Source of the DNA: Macrothele yani
Lineage: Eukaryota; Arthropoda; Arachnida; Araneae; Macrothelidae
DNA length: 64,000 nt
Direction of reading: 5' to 3'
NCBI GenBank assembly: GCA_039090855.1
Contig: CM077005.1
Coordinates: 70,986,607 to 71,050,606, forward strand
The position numbers and the translations under genes are program-made. How positions within the stretch are numbered: the stretch's first letter is position 1; each line of letters begins with the position of its first letter. The notes under the pieces were generated by a model. That model did not search any database, was not told where the DNA came from, and was given only the letters and a program-made list of their open reading frames with translations. This document shows, one piece after another, positions 32,640 to 44,551 of this stretch.

Positions 32640-34440
32640 ACTATGGCAAAAGTTCATGTGCTTTGTGCAAACTATGCGAAAAAGAGATCCAGGCACTTGT
32701 TGCATGCATGAAAAGCTATTTACTATTTGTGTTCATTAAATACAGATTATGTTGATGACCATCAACTGAGCACTTCAACTAATTTATGTTGAAGTTTTTA
32801 TGATGCTTCACCTGCCAAGGAATCTCAACATAAAAGAGAACTGCCCTTGGTACCCAAAGCAACCACTAAATCAGCAACAGAAGAGAAAAGTTTTAAAAAA
32901 AGAAAATGGACTCATTTGTGACACAAACCACTGCTGAACAGGAAACAAATGCTTGATCTGCAAACTGCTCAAATGATCTATTCTTCAAACTCTCCATTTC
33001 ATATGGTTAAAAGGAAGTGGTTACAGGGAATACAGTGAAAGTATGCTAATAATAGCATTACAATACCTACTATGTATTTATGAAGAATTATTTCTTTGGG
33101 GAAATTCATTTCCCAATTGTATATGAGTTCAAGAACCTTATTGAAATGCTACATCCTGGCAATAAGCCACCAACAGAACAGGATATAGCAGGTTGTTTGT
33201 TAGAACAGGGTTTTGATAATGAAATGGAGAAATATTGTTAGTCTTTAAAAGATAAGATAGTCTGCATAAATATAGATGGCTGGTCCAATGTCTATAACGA
33301 ATCAATTGTTTGTTTTGTGTAACAACTTCAGATGGAGATGTCTATTTAGTGGACAGTTTTGAAACTTCTGGTAGCCCCCACAAGTGATTACCTTGAACAA
33401 ATTTGCATGCAGACTTTGAAGTCAGTAGAAAAACAATTTCAGTGTAAAATCAGGAGCTTTGTAATGGACAATGCTTCAAATATAACAAAGATGAGAAAAA
33501 AAAAATGGAGGGAAATGTTGACGTTATCACGTACGGTTGCACAGTTCACATTTTAAACCTTCTAGCAAAAGACCTACAGATTTCAAACATAAAAGAGTAG
33601 GTTGTACAAATTGTGAAGTATTTCACAAATCATGATTTTTTTGTAATGAGCAGCATATAAACAAGCTGGTGGATTAGCTCTTGTGCTGCCCCAAGATGTA
33701 CACTGGAATTCCATGTGTGACTGTTAAAGAAGTTTACATCAATAACTGGCCAATACTCATGACAATAGTGGTGAAGAATAAAATGGCAATATTGATTTTA
33801 AAATCAAAGAAAAGGTGATTAATTTGGGTATCAAGAAAAATGCAGATGATTTATTGGCAATATATCAACCAACAGCCAAGAGTCCAGAGGAACAATTGCA
33901 AAATCAAAATTTTTGAGGCAGTGATAGTGTGGAAAAAGTTGGAAATTGTATTAAGTGACATCTTAGATGAAAAGAAATTGGAATTGTTTCATAAAAGATA
34001 TGGTCAAGCATTGTCTTGAGCTTATATATATTTTTTTTCGTTTGTTTTCCTCTGATCTTCACCTTAAAGCAAAAAGCATGGATGTGCCTAAAGAAAAAGA
34101 AGTTGCTTTACAATTTGCCAGTGAGTGAAAAATATGGAGATACGTTCCTGATTATTAAGCTTCTGGCAAAATCTGTCCCATTCAGTGGAACAATGATGGA
34201 AGAAAAACTGCAACTTGCAGTAAATTTGACTGGTGGAATCCCTGTTTCATAGTGAAAGAGTCCATAAGGAAAAAAGAAAAAAAAAAAAGAACTGGAAAGT
34301 GTTTTGTAATTACTAATAGCAAAATCTGTTTCAGAAGGAATTGAAAGACTTTTTTCTGGACATGATTCAAAAAGCAGCAAAACTTGTAATTTTGTTTAAA
34401 CTGCTGAACAAATAGTTTCTCTCATCACTTGCTTGATTAT
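32640..34440 (+). pseudogene. hAT transposase (BED, DUF659, dimerisation), heavily decayed
   Basis: Piecing together frames shows a BED-like zinc finger start (CALCKLCEKEIQ, near 32660) and MDSFVTQTTAEQ (about 32907). Next come FPIVYEFKNLIEMLHPGNKPP (near 33110) and VCINIDGWSNVYNESIVC (near 33255; DUF659 region with the first catalytic Asp). Then CKIRSFVMDNASNITKM (near 33440; second Asp region), AKDLQISN, and a worn C-terminal dimerisation region near 34300-34420. Numerous stops and frame changes; no inverted ends found. It lies in SGCB intron 2, same strand. Confidence 0.75.
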
Positions 34441-35049
34441 TTTTAATTCAATTAAAATTTGCTTAAGAATTCATGGTTTTCGATCAGTATATTATTATTT
34501 TGAAGTTTTTATGATTCAAATTTAATGAGTAAGTTGTAGATTTTTTTAAAATACACTTCAATAATATAATGACACTTTTTATGTTTTATGCATGTTGTGC
34601 ACATTCAGATTTATTTTTAAGTGTATGAAAAATAAACCTTTTATGTTTTTTGAATGCAAAACATCATTTGCATATCAGTAATCACTGGGAAGTTTAGTAG
34701 ACATAAATCAGTACAGTAAACATAACACTGCTCAACAAAAAAAAAAAAAAAAAAAAAACTTTTTTATGTTTCCTTAATGAAAATAGTTATAAACTTTACC
34801 AATTTCGGGTCGAAAAAAAACGAATCTGATAATAGTTTTTTTATTATTAGCTCTAGTTTCGGAGATACACAACTTATTCATCTATATATAATTATAGTGA
34901 AAAGCAAATTTCAACAGTATTATATTATATTACTACAATGTAAATGAACGTTATTTTCATTCAATCAATCATAAATTACACAAAATACAATAAACCAAAC
35001 GACAAAAACATAGAGGAATTAAAATTACTACATGAAATATAGACATAGG

Positions 35050-36979
35050 GTCCTACGAATGAGTGCGCCTTCTCTTTGCTTGTCACCTGTAATCCTGTTC
35101 TGGGGCATCTCTTGTCAATGTCCAACAGTAGTCTGCAAGCATGGAACAGTTCCACCGACCCTGATATATTTGTACCATTGTTGAAACGTCTTGGTGGAAC
35201 TGCTCACCATGCTCATCACTCACTGCACCACAGTTTTCTGGGAAGAAATCTAGATGACAGCACAGAAAGTGCATTTTGTTGTTGTTGTTGTTGATTGGAG
35301 GTTTAACGACCACCGTGAGTAACTCAATGGGCTATAAGCAGTCGCCCGTCCCTAATTTAGGGTCACTGGTTCCAGGGAAGGGAGAGAGCCAGTGCCGTAA
35401 GACAAACACAACATCCATGCCACACCGGGATTCGAACCCGGACCCCTTCCGGACGAATGATCAGAGGCCAGCGCCTTAGACCACTGCGCCACCGGGGTGG
35501 CAAAGTGCATTTTGAGGGGCATGTTACAGCCTAAATGATGATACTTGTCTAGAAGGTTGTTTACAAGCTCAACATAATTTACAGCTCATGTACAACACTT
35601 TTAAAGGCTTCCCAAGCTGGTTGCTTATTGCTCTGGAGGACTAGCTCAAAGTTTTCATCCACAAGAAGTTCACGAATTTGAGGACCAATGAAGATTCCTT
35701 CCTTCACTTTAGCATCACCCAGCCGTGAAAATTTGTCTCTCAGGTACTTGAAAGCCTCTCCATCCTTGTTCATCCCCTTTACGAAGTTCTTCATAAGGCC
35801 GAGTTTGATGTGTAAAGGGGGCAGAAGAATTTTGTTTCGATCAACCAGAGGATTGTGCTGGACATTCTTTTCCCTGGGTTGCAGAGTTTCCTTTATAGAC
35901 CAGTCTTTTCTGTTGTAGTGTGAGGATCTAACCCGACTGTCCCACTCACACAGGAAACAGTAGTACTTGGTGTATCCCAACTGCATGCCCAGCAATATTG
36001 CAATCACCTTCAGGTCTTCACAGATCTGCCACAAGTGGTCTGTGTACTTAATTGCTTCCAGAAGTAATTTCATATTGACATATATTTCTTTCATATCTTC
36101 ATATGGACAGCATGGTCTACAGGAAGTGAATGAAGACAATTACCATTGTGTAGCAACACAGCTTTTAAACTAAGCTTTGATGAGTCTATGAATAGCCTCC
36201 AGTCCTGTGGCTTGTGCTCCACATTCAAAGCTGTCATCAAACCATTCACGTCACAGCAGGCAACTAGGTTATTATCTTTTTTAAAATATGGAAGCAAATC
36301 TTTCTGCCGATTCCTGTGCACTGATACTTTAACATTACGTTCTAGAAGATTCCACTGTTTGAGCCTAGAACCTAGAAGCTCGGCCTTGGCTTTTGGTAGG
36401 TCCAGGTCTCGAATTAAAGCACTTAGTTCACCTTGGGTAAGTCTGTGTGGCTCACCCAGTGACTCAGGTGCGAAATCAGGATCCTGTGATGTCGAAGCCT
36501 CAGGGCATGGGTATGATGTTGCCTCCGTACTGTCTTGTTCTTCATCTGAGTCCAAACTGTACTCTTCTGGTGGGTTCGGTACAGGCAGAACGTCCCCATG
36601 TGGCACTGGTCGGATAGCTGACGGGATGTTGGGGTATTTCATGCTCAACTTCCTCTTTCTTGATATACCTTCCTTAATAGGAGGTACCATGCAGAAATAG
36701 CAGTTATCTACATGATTTGTCTGCTCTCTCCAAATCATAGGGATGCCTAAAGGGCATTGAACGTCTGTTTTTACGGATCCATCCACGTAGATTCACAGAA
36801 CAAAAATTGCAGCAAACATGAGGTACCCACGTTTTGTCTTGATCCCCTACTTTCATACCAAAATAATGGTTGTAGGCTGTCTTCATGAGTGAAGTAATTG
36901 GGCGTTTCTCGGTGGCAAATGTCACATCACCACAAACATAACAAAAATTGTCAGATTTGTTTAAGCATTGACGTGGCAT
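35050..36979 (-). pseudogene. Multi-copy arthropod protein of the 34.7-kb transposon, broken by frameshifts and a SINE
   Basis: It starts MPRQCLNKSDNFCYVCGDVT (ATG 36979), with a Cys-rich N-terminus (CYVCG, later CCNFC and CYFC). After a frame change near 36750 comes an acidic linker, then LTQGELSALIRDLDLPK and WRLFIDSSKLSLKAVLLHNG. A second frame change near 36120 leads to ICEDLKVIAILLGMQLGYTK, CFLCEWDSR and LLPPLHIKLGLMKNFVKGM. A SINE (35279-35501) splits the end, which resumes as LDFFPENCGAVSDEHGEQF and ends SMLADYCWTLTRD. Candidate catalytic acids: FIDSS, CEDLK, SDEHGE (inference). The original protein was roughly 600 residues or more. Confidence 0.75.
35279..35501 (-). repeat. tRNA-derived SINE, copy 8, inserted in a coding region
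   Basis: Target duplication AAAGTGCATTTTG (35266-35278 and 35502-35514). Its tail is (GTT)n on the plus strand, i.e. CAA repeats, rather than pure A as in the other copies. It interrupts the transposon protein between the KMHFL and LDFFPENC blocks. Confidence 0.95.
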
Positions 36980-37362
36980 CCTGGTTTTTCAAGTTAAGTA
37001 TGACCACAAAATCAACCTGCAACAAAGAAAGGAAAGACACTATAACTTTCACTCCAAGCAAGCTGTAAACAGACAATAAACTAAAACAAGTTATTAATGA
37101 ACAAAAGAAGATCTACAGTGCACACTCTTCATTCCGGCTCTCAGGTTTGCCAACCCCTATATTTGCTTTACGTACTACCTTAATTAGCCGCTCGGAGCGC
37201 CACACGCTTCATTTCATATACATAAATCATCATAAATGGGCTATATCTCGGAAATGAGAGCTAACTAAGCGTTTTAAATGTCATATTTGTTTTTAACATA
37301 CTGAAATCAATACGACATAAGTATTTTCAAGTGAGAAACATTTTCATTGTTGACCAGTGTAA

Positions 37363-39990
37363 TGTGTGACACTAAGAAATGCCATTATCTTCTTATTGCA
37401 TTCTCATTCATTGTTTGTTATGCAGCATTACTTAAGTTCAAAAATCTATACCATCAAGTCCATCATAGAGAAGAATGTTATGTTTCATATTTATGTTGAA
37501 GAATGAAGAGATATTTTAAAGTTTAACTGAAATGCAGCAGTAATTTAAATTAAAAAAAAATGATTTTAATCAAATAAATTGGATTTAAAAAAATATATAA
37601 TTTTTTTTAAACCTGGTTCAAATTATGAGCAAAATACAGGTGCATTCATTTCTTTGTTTATTGCTGAAGCCAATCACCTTAAATTTAGGATTGGATACTC
37701 TTCCCAACTTTTGATCTTCTCATAGGGATCCAAGTGTTAGAAACTTCCTTCCCAGAAGAGAAAATTTGCTATATAATGACTTCTAAATATTTTCTTGTAA
37801 CAGAATACCGTGACAAATTTGTACTGTACAACAATAGCTATGAAAAAAATTGATTATGTATTTGCTTTTAGGAAGGAGAAATGATAAGTAATGAATTACA
37901 AAAATGCAATTCATGAGACATCCTCGATTCCTGACATGTAACTCCAAAACTACACACACGTGAAGAACCCTCGTGTAGAAATAGTGGCCCGAAGATGGCG
38001 GTAAATGTACCGCAGAAAGTGCTCGCCGTAACAACGAACCCCGTGTGAGACGTCTCCTGACCCGATGAGTATAACTCTTTCTACTAAAATCTTTTAATTA
38101 ATAGTAAATTTTAAATGTTTGATTGTGCAAGTGAATGAATGTGGAACTAAAAATATATAACCTAACTGTTTTATTTCTCCAATTTTTATTTTTTTATAAC
38201 TAACCAAAGGTTCGTAACGTAAGGGACCTCTCGAGGCCGGGAGCACGTTCCTCACAGAGCAAACAACGTGAGAAATACTTAGACAATATCAAGTAAAATA
38301 CCTTAGATATTATGTATAGGATAAGTAATGAAAACTTTTGTAGTAAATTTAATGACAGATTAGACTGATGGGATTAGTAAAAATACTCAGTAGAAGCTGC
38401 GATGGATTATTGAATGTACATTTGATGGCTCAGTTTTCAGTTTGTTTGTATGGAGATACAGCCAAAAAAATCTGATTCCATACAGATAGGTCATAACAAA
38501 AGCTCAAATGAATTGTCATGACCTTGGACAGTGGTGCATCACTTGTATACTGCACAGTAAAACACTTTTTGAGAATATATTTTTAAAAAAGCCATGCACC
38601 AAATTTGATTGAACTTAAAATTCACTTTTGGTCATTTTCAATCAGAAGGTAATATTTAAACTCTGTTGATAGAAATTATGCTGTTCAAATTGTCTGAATT
38701 GGAAAGAAGTGTTGTACCTCTAATTTACAATCATTACTTCCAGGAAAGGAAGAAATCATAAGAATTAATGTAATACCCATGTCTTGCTCAGCATTTGAAC
38801 CTGAATCATAGGTAGAAGACAGAAGCCCATACCATAGAATTTAGTATCCTCATCAGTCACATTTTTATAGTTATGAAACAAAAAGGAAGTTAAATTTACT
38901 TCCAATACAAGTCACCATGCTTAATCCATCCAAGAAAAACATGATAGCTTCACTTAAAAATGAAAACAATGATTTAAAAACATTTTTTTTTTTACATTTT
39001 AGGTATGTTTTACTGATTTGTTCTAAATAGTCACGTTATTAAAGAGCTTCTGATTTTATTATGGGAAAATGATCTGATATTTTCTTCTGATAAGGAGTGT
39101 TTTAAAATTCCTTAAATTTGTAATTAGTGTTAACCTTTTTAATGTGCTGCAAGGTACAAGTGCATTGTAAATTTATAGTAATTTTGCAGTCTAAGAAGTT
39201 ATACTTGAAACTACAGGTAACTCTAATAATTACCTAATATTAATGAGACATACCTGTATGTACAAATGAGTGAGAGAGTGAGAAATTGCACTTCAGTGAG
39301 TAACTACCTCCATGGGCTGATAAGACTGGCCTCTTTGATGGATCTGCATGGCATATAGATCTAGGTTAAAAAACAGTTGTGTTCTGAAAACTGAAATCTG
39401 AAGTCATTTTCTGAGAGTGAATAAAAAAGATAAATAAGGCAAGAAATACACATAGGCACACATACATCAAGAGTAGATGCATGTGGCATTTGACACCGTT
39501 GGGTGGCATCTTCACAAAAAAAAAAAAAAAACGGTATCTTCACAAACATATTTCAAGCTGTAATGGTATCTTCACAAATTATTTTTGGTAAACTTTCATT
39601 TTAACAAAAATATCTTCGCATAAGAGGCATCTGGAGTATTGTGTTTAACTAATGAGTTATGGGGTTGGGTGGGGGGAGGGTGGAAAGCAGGGCAGTTGGT
39701 CCTGAAAGTCTTTTTTTTTTTTTTTTTTATCATACCCAACCAGGCAATTTAATTTCTTATTTACATGCCCAGACCAATCATTTTAATGACCCTTGCATCT
39801 GGGCAATGTCATTCTAGTAGTCACGATCTGATAATGATGTGAAGTCAGACCACTTTGAACCTTCTTGTATTTTTTTTTTTTTTTTTTAATGAAGAATTCT
39901 GTGGAAGAAATATTCTTCTCACAATTGGGAGGTGAAAGTTTGATTTCCATTCCAGGGTGATGTAATTTTCAAATGTTCTGATGTGATTTA
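37363..39990. other. SGCB intron 2, unassigned
   Basis: AT-rich with long T or A runs. A small GC-richer patch at 37980-38060 has a palindrome GCGGTAAATGTACCGC (38005-38020). No gene or known element recognised. Confidence 0.4.
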
Positions 39991-40045
39991 TGTTACGTGA
40001 AACAGTAAATACAGGCAATTCGGTGATGTCTGATTGCTGTGTTAA
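39991..40045 (+). repeat. Dispersed repeat of unknown class, copy 3 (fragment)
   Basis: ACAGTAAATACAGGCAATTC and GATTGCTGTGTTAA match the minus strand of 14885-14935. The match stops where the hAT-type element begins at 40046 and resumes only briefly after it, as expected for an insertion into the repeat. Confidence 0.6.
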
Positions 40046-40779
40046 CCAGAGCTGAGTTCAGGCTCAATTTTAAGCCATCTGAGCCTGAAGCTTGAGCCCG
40101 TCTGAGCCTGAAGCTTGTCAGCCCGATCCCGAATTTTATATTGTAAGATAGAGGCCTGGCCTGAACGAGCCCGTAAACTATGATTAACCTGTTTAGGCAT
40201 TAATAAACACCTCCTCTTCCAGACTCTCACTCTTTCCTCCCCATGCTATTAACTGATGTCTTTCTCTGCTGCAGAGTGGTGATGGGATGTCTATCTATTT
40301 CTATAGTTTCTTTGACCATGCGTTTCTTCCTGAAAAGGTTTTGGGGAACCAGGCATCAAGAAAAATCGGGAGGCACAACAATCTATGTCGTACATTGCTC
40401 AGTAGAATGAGCATTGAGCTGCCCCATTGAGGTAGAGAGCAAAATTTTGTCAGCTTGCTATCGATAGTTCTTAGAAAAATTTTTCCTTCACAGAAATTCA
40501 GTGACACATGACCTATGGTATTTGTTACCCAAGCCTGGAATAAATAGCTCTGCAGAGTTCCCACTCCCGATCTAAACCCAATTGCCAAAGAATTCTATTT
40601 AACAACTAGAAAGTGTAAAAAACGTCCCGTGTGCTAAATCATACGAAATCACATTTAAAAAAACCCAAAAAAATTCTCTCCCTCTCTCAGGGCCCAAGCC
40701 CGAACTCCAGTAAGTATTATGCAGCCCGGTTCAGGCCCGGGTTCGACTTCGGGCTCGGGCTCGGGCCATCTCAGCACTG
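40046..40779. mobile_element. hAT-type non-autonomous element with GGGCTC-rich ends
   Basis: GTGTTAA flanks it on both sides (40039-40045 and 40780-40786; the eighth base differs). Ends CCAGAGCTGAG and, inverted, CAGTGCTGAG are similar. Both ends are rich in GGGCTC or GAGCCC words (40070-40165 and 40690-40766). No transposase. Confidence 0.55.
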
Positions 40780-41086
40780 GTGTTAATGTTTTTTTTTTTT
40801 TTTTTAAACATTTTTGACCAAATTACTCTAGGCACAAAAACTGGTAAAATTTAAAATTTCACCAAAATAGATAAAATTTCACAAAATGGGTATCAACTTT
40901 AAAAACCTGGATCGACCCCTGTACAACTTCATTCTATTATATAGCTAAGTTGACAATGTTGCTACATTATACAATTTTTTTTTTCAATTATAATGGAAGC
41001 TGTTTCATTAATAAAAGTGTTTCTAATTTTTGTTGTTATTACATGTTTATTTGTTCCAAGCAGCTTTTTTTTTTTTGCTTTTTTAG

Positions 41087-41269
41087 GTAACTGTTGTACT
41101 ACTAAGTGTGCTTCGGATTGGATATGGAATGGAAAGCATGGAGTTCATCAGACCTGGAATGCTGCTGCGTTTTCTGAACCATGCAGATATGGGCACTGTT
41201 ATTCCAGAATCTGGAATTGTTGGAGGATTTGCGGATCGAGATTTGCCAATAGTTGGAGACTCTCAACCG
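41087..41269 (+). CDS. SGCB: Beta-sarcoglycan, exon 3
   Basis: A 183-nt, 61-residue exon between a long polypyrimidine acceptor (TTTTTTAG, 41079-41086) and donor CCG|GTTGGT. It reads VTVVLLSVLRIGYGMESMEF, then RPGMLLRFLNHADMGTVIPE and IVGGFADRDLPIVGDSQP. SMEF, LLRF, DMGxVxP, VGG and the final QP follow vertebrate beta-sarcoglycan at the same spacing, right after the membrane helix. This is the extracellular stem that assembles with gamma- and delta-sarcoglycan. Next exons are not found before 64000, so intron 3 exceeds 22.7 kb. Confidence 0.95.
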
Positions 41270-41916
41270 GTTGGTCAACTTTGAGCATTGCTGTACATAA
41301 CATTTTAAGACATCAGGATAAGTAAAGTACTGTGTTGAGCAGTGGCAGCTGGTTGCTATGTGCTACTGTGATGTAGCATGCTGAAATATTTTGAATTGTG
41401 ATTTATTTTGTTTATTATAGTGAAAAGTACATGTATATGATTTGCTGCCAGCACCAAATCTGGTTTTTAGCTAGGCCGTAGCCACAGAAAGCTCATGTTC
41501 GCTGTTCGTAGGCCATGAGGGGTGTCGGCTAGCATGGCCACAACAGCATGCCTCTTCTGCAGCCTGTGACACACACTCTTGGATCTTCTCAAGCAGTCCA
41601 CAAGGAACTTGCAGCATGCTGAACTTCTTTGAGCACAATAGCCAGCAGCAAACCATGGTGAAATCCCCTCCTCTCTTTCTTGTATCAGAACTAAGGGCAG
41701 TTCACAGGGTAACTATTTTACCCAAAATTCCTACAGGATACGACAGTTGACCAAAATAGAAAGAAGGCTTATCTGATTGTTACCGTGCTGTGCTCTCAAG
41801 AAATTTGCACGATCAATCAGTTAAATTCTTTTTATATGCATCTATTTTTTGTTCCTTGTAGATAAATTTTGGTTATCTTTTAATTTCTTGAATGATAACT
41901 GCATTTAGTTCAATTA
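41270..41916. other. SGCB intron 3, start, unassigned
   Basis: No gene or known element recognised; a GC-richer patch at 41470-41660 has no familiar motif. Confidence 0.4.
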
Positions 41917-42103
41917 TCAGGGTTGGCCATTTTGCTGGAAAAAAGGTGTTTTTGCCAGGACAGTGGCAAAAACTGGTAAAAACCAGGCAAAATGGGAAAA
42001 ACCTGCAAAAATGGCAAAATGGAAAATACGTTAGACTAAACACAATAATGCACTTTACATAGTGATGATTTATAGTCATATCAACAGTTAAATATTTTTG
42101 TAT

Positions 42104-42290
42104 ATCATCATCATCATTGTCAACCATTATCAATCCACTGCTGGACAAAGGTCTCCCCAAGTTTCCTCCACAACGGTCTGTCTTGTGCCAGTCTCCTCCA
42201 TGTCACTCCCGCATACTTTCGAATTTCATCCACCCATCTTCCATGTGGTCTTCTTCTGGGTCTTTTCCTGTCCCTTGGAATCCAATCACT
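42104..42290 (-). mobile_element. RTE-like LINE, 3' tip only
   Basis: The ATC run (42104-42117) and the next 170 bp match the 3' end of the other LINE copies. It is truncated after GGAATCCAATC. GTATAT at both borders may be a short target duplication. Confidence 0.85.
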
Positions 42291-42498
42291 CGGTATATTT
42301 ATTAATTTTGTTAATTAAAAACATAATCTGAAATACAGTGTAAAACAATTTCAATGTTTGAAAAAAATTAAAGTGTTCCAAGAATTTGTGTCATCAGTGG
42401 ATGAAACAGATTCTTAGAAATTAATATTGCTTAGAAATTAATAAGAAACCATGTAATTAGTTGATTAAAATAAATTATTTTGAGAATTAATTATAATC

Positions 42499-42685
42499 AA
42501 ACCAAGTAATGCTGCAGTAGAAAGAATATTTTCAAATTTTTCATTTGTGCACTCCACAATCCGGAAAAGCAAGGCTTTCAACAGAAAATGTTTCAAAATT
42601 TGTTTTGTGTTATGCAATGCTGAAATAAAAATTTGGCTTTGATGTCGGAGATGTTTCTGAATTAGATGATGAAATTAATTACTGA
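42499..42685 (+). pseudogene. hAT transposase C-terminal dimerisation fragment
   Basis: The frame starting at about 42499 reads KPSNAAVERIFSNFSFVHST and then IRKSKAF, which fits the hAT C-terminal signature (AxxERxFS...HSxxRxRL). After a frame change it ends DVGDVSELDDEINY. The rest of the transposase is not recognisable. Confidence 0.7.
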
Positions 42686-43185
42686 AGTATGAAATGTGCC
42701 TTTGCATCCTTAAAATGAAATTTAAATTTAAAAAATAGAATCTGTTTCATTTATTTCAATTTTATATTTCTTATTTGTGCATGAGCTGCAAGATTTGTTA
42801 GTTCATCTTCATCAAATTGGGTGTAAATTTTTTGGATTTTGAAATATTATTAATAATTAATTTCTCAGTATAAACATGAGCAGTTTGTTAATAGCTTTTC
42901 ATTTTAATTATTGTTTTGAATGAAGGAATGATTTTCATCCCTATGTATTGGGTAAACAAAATTTTACCTTTATGAACACATAATTTGTATTTTGTACTCA
43001 TATTTCCTTAAATCAGTTTCAAAGTGATAAAAATATTTTTTATGTCAAAATGATACTTAACCTTTAAACCAAGGTTTAAAAATTCTAAATTATTTCTTTT
43101 CCCTTTAAAATCTTTTGTAGGAAACAAAAAATAACTTGATTGTATGTCCCACCTTTGGCAAAAACTTGCCAACCCAAGGTCAGTA

Positions 43186-43645
43186 GATTATTTGTTAAAA
43201 TGACCATTTTGTTCAAGAAATTTGGAGCAAAAAAATGAAGTAAAATCCTTAGGATTCATGATTTTTGGGGAGGGCCTAAAAACAAAGCCTGATCTGTGTG
43301 CAATTATAATTATTTATACTTCTTTGCATTTCATTGTTTATACATTTTTTGCATTTTCTGTAAGTAATTTTAGTTAATTCATACCTTTATAAACACATAA
43401 TAATTCGTACCTTTAATTCATACCTTTAATTCATACCTTAATTCATACCTTTATAACACATTCACATTTAAGTTCTTCAAAAGTGTGTTAAAATCACATA
43501 TGGTAAATTGCAAGAGTGATTGTTGACTGTCCGTTGAATAAAGACACGACAAAAATATTTTCAGTTAAGAATACAGAAATAAATAAAAAGGCATTTTAAA
43601 AAAAAATAAGTAAATTATTTTTTAGATGATCCACAGTTGAATATA
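43186..43645. other. Unassigned intron sequence
   Basis: Contains an imperfect repeat of TTCATACCTTTA words (43378-43452). Nothing else recognised. Confidence 0.5.
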
Positions 43646-44549
43646 CACTCTGTAGCAAAAAAATCCGCTCACCTGGAAAAATAGTCCGATCATGATGAAA
43701 TTTGATGTGAGCAATGAGGAGACTAAGAGGACGAAATGATTCAAATTTTAGAGCAATCCCTCCATTTATTGAGCAGATATAGGTTTAAAACTGTTACACT
43801 TTAGTAACATGTATGGCTGCCTCTAGCGGCAATGCATGAGGAAATTCGGTCCGGCATGGACTCGTACAGACATCGAATACTGTCCTGCGGAAGTTGCTGC
43901 CAGATCCGATGTAATTGTGCAGCCAGTTCACCTACATTGCGCAATGGCTGGAGCCGACGTCCTACGAGGTCCCAAACGTGTTGAACTGGGGAGACGGAGG
44001 ATGTCTGGCGATTGGGCAGGCCAAGGGAGGATTATCACACCATGCAAACAATCCATGGAGATGTTCACTGCGTGCGGATGGGTATTATCTTGCTGAAAGA
44101 TGGCTCCTGACAGACATGACAGCATTGGCATTACGGTGTTGCGAATGATCAATAATGGTGACCGGGTGTCATAGGCGATGGCTCCCCAAACGGTAATGCC
44201 AGGTATTATGGACTTATGCTGCTCCACAATGACATAGGGTGAGCAGCCCTGTTGGAACCAGTAACAGCATCATCTGACTGTGTCATCGCTCTGACCCTTG
44301 TGATAGGCGATACGTCGGTACGATCAGCCCACTTCCTGGCCGAGCAATGGACCTTATATGCAGCGGTCGAGCAATGGACCTTATATGTGTGTTGGGTGTG
44401 CATTTCTGACGAGCATTACATATGCTCTGTGTGTTCATTGGCTGTGCATTTTGTATCATTTGCATGTCTGGCTCAGAGGTATTTGCATGTTAAGTTTCGC
44501 GCTTGTCAGACAATTATTCACAATGCACAGATTTTTTTGCTACATAGTG
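43646..44549 (-). mobile_element. Tc1/mariner-type element 4, internally deleted
   Basis: Ends CACTCTGTAGCAAAAAAATC (43646 on) and, inverted, CACTATGTAGCAAAAAAATC (to 44549) are flanked by TA (43644-43645, 44550-44551). At 0.9 kb it lacks the N-terminal transposase region. A 20-bp word CGAGCAATGGACCTTATATG is tandemly duplicated at 44341-44387. Confidence 0.88.
43820..44227 (-). pseudogene. Tc1-like transposase fragment
   Basis: On the minus strand: ITVWGAIAYDTRSPLLII, IFQQDNTHPHAVNISMD (second Asp) and LPWPAQSPD, then a frame change before the expected PIEHVWD block near 43965. The first catalytic Asp region is deleted. Confidence 0.8.
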
Positions 44550-44551
44550 TA

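Larger units (their letters stand above)
34726..37359 (-). mobile_element. DNA transposon with unclassified protein
   Basis: The ends are CACTGCTCAACAA (34726-34738) and, inverted, CACTGGTCAACAA (37347-37359), 12 of 13 matching, flanked by TAA on both sides (34723-34725 and 37360-37362). Subterminal blocks AGCTCT..TTTC-GAGATA also pair. The interior encodes on the minus strand a protein I recognise only as a multi-copy arthropod hypothetical. Together this argues that the protein belongs to a cut-and-paste element. Confidence 0.7.
41917..43185 (+). mobile_element. hAT element relic
   Basis: The left end CAGGGTTGGCCATTTTGC resembles the inverted right end near 43155-43185 (TTGGGTTGGCAAG when complemented). 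The centre keeps the hAT dimerisation region (42500-42685). A LINE 3' fragment sits inside. Target duplication was not found. Confidence 0.5.

Noticed and set aside
36146..36700. 184-codon plus-strand frame
   Set aside because: Antisense of the broken transposon protein; Ser-rich without motif.
37783..38034. Minus-strand 83-codon frame near a GC-richer patch as a first exon
   Set aside because: No domain, no clear donor and no conserved motif.
43836..44148. Plus-strand frames across Tc1 element 4
   Set aside because: Shadows of the antisense transposase fragment.
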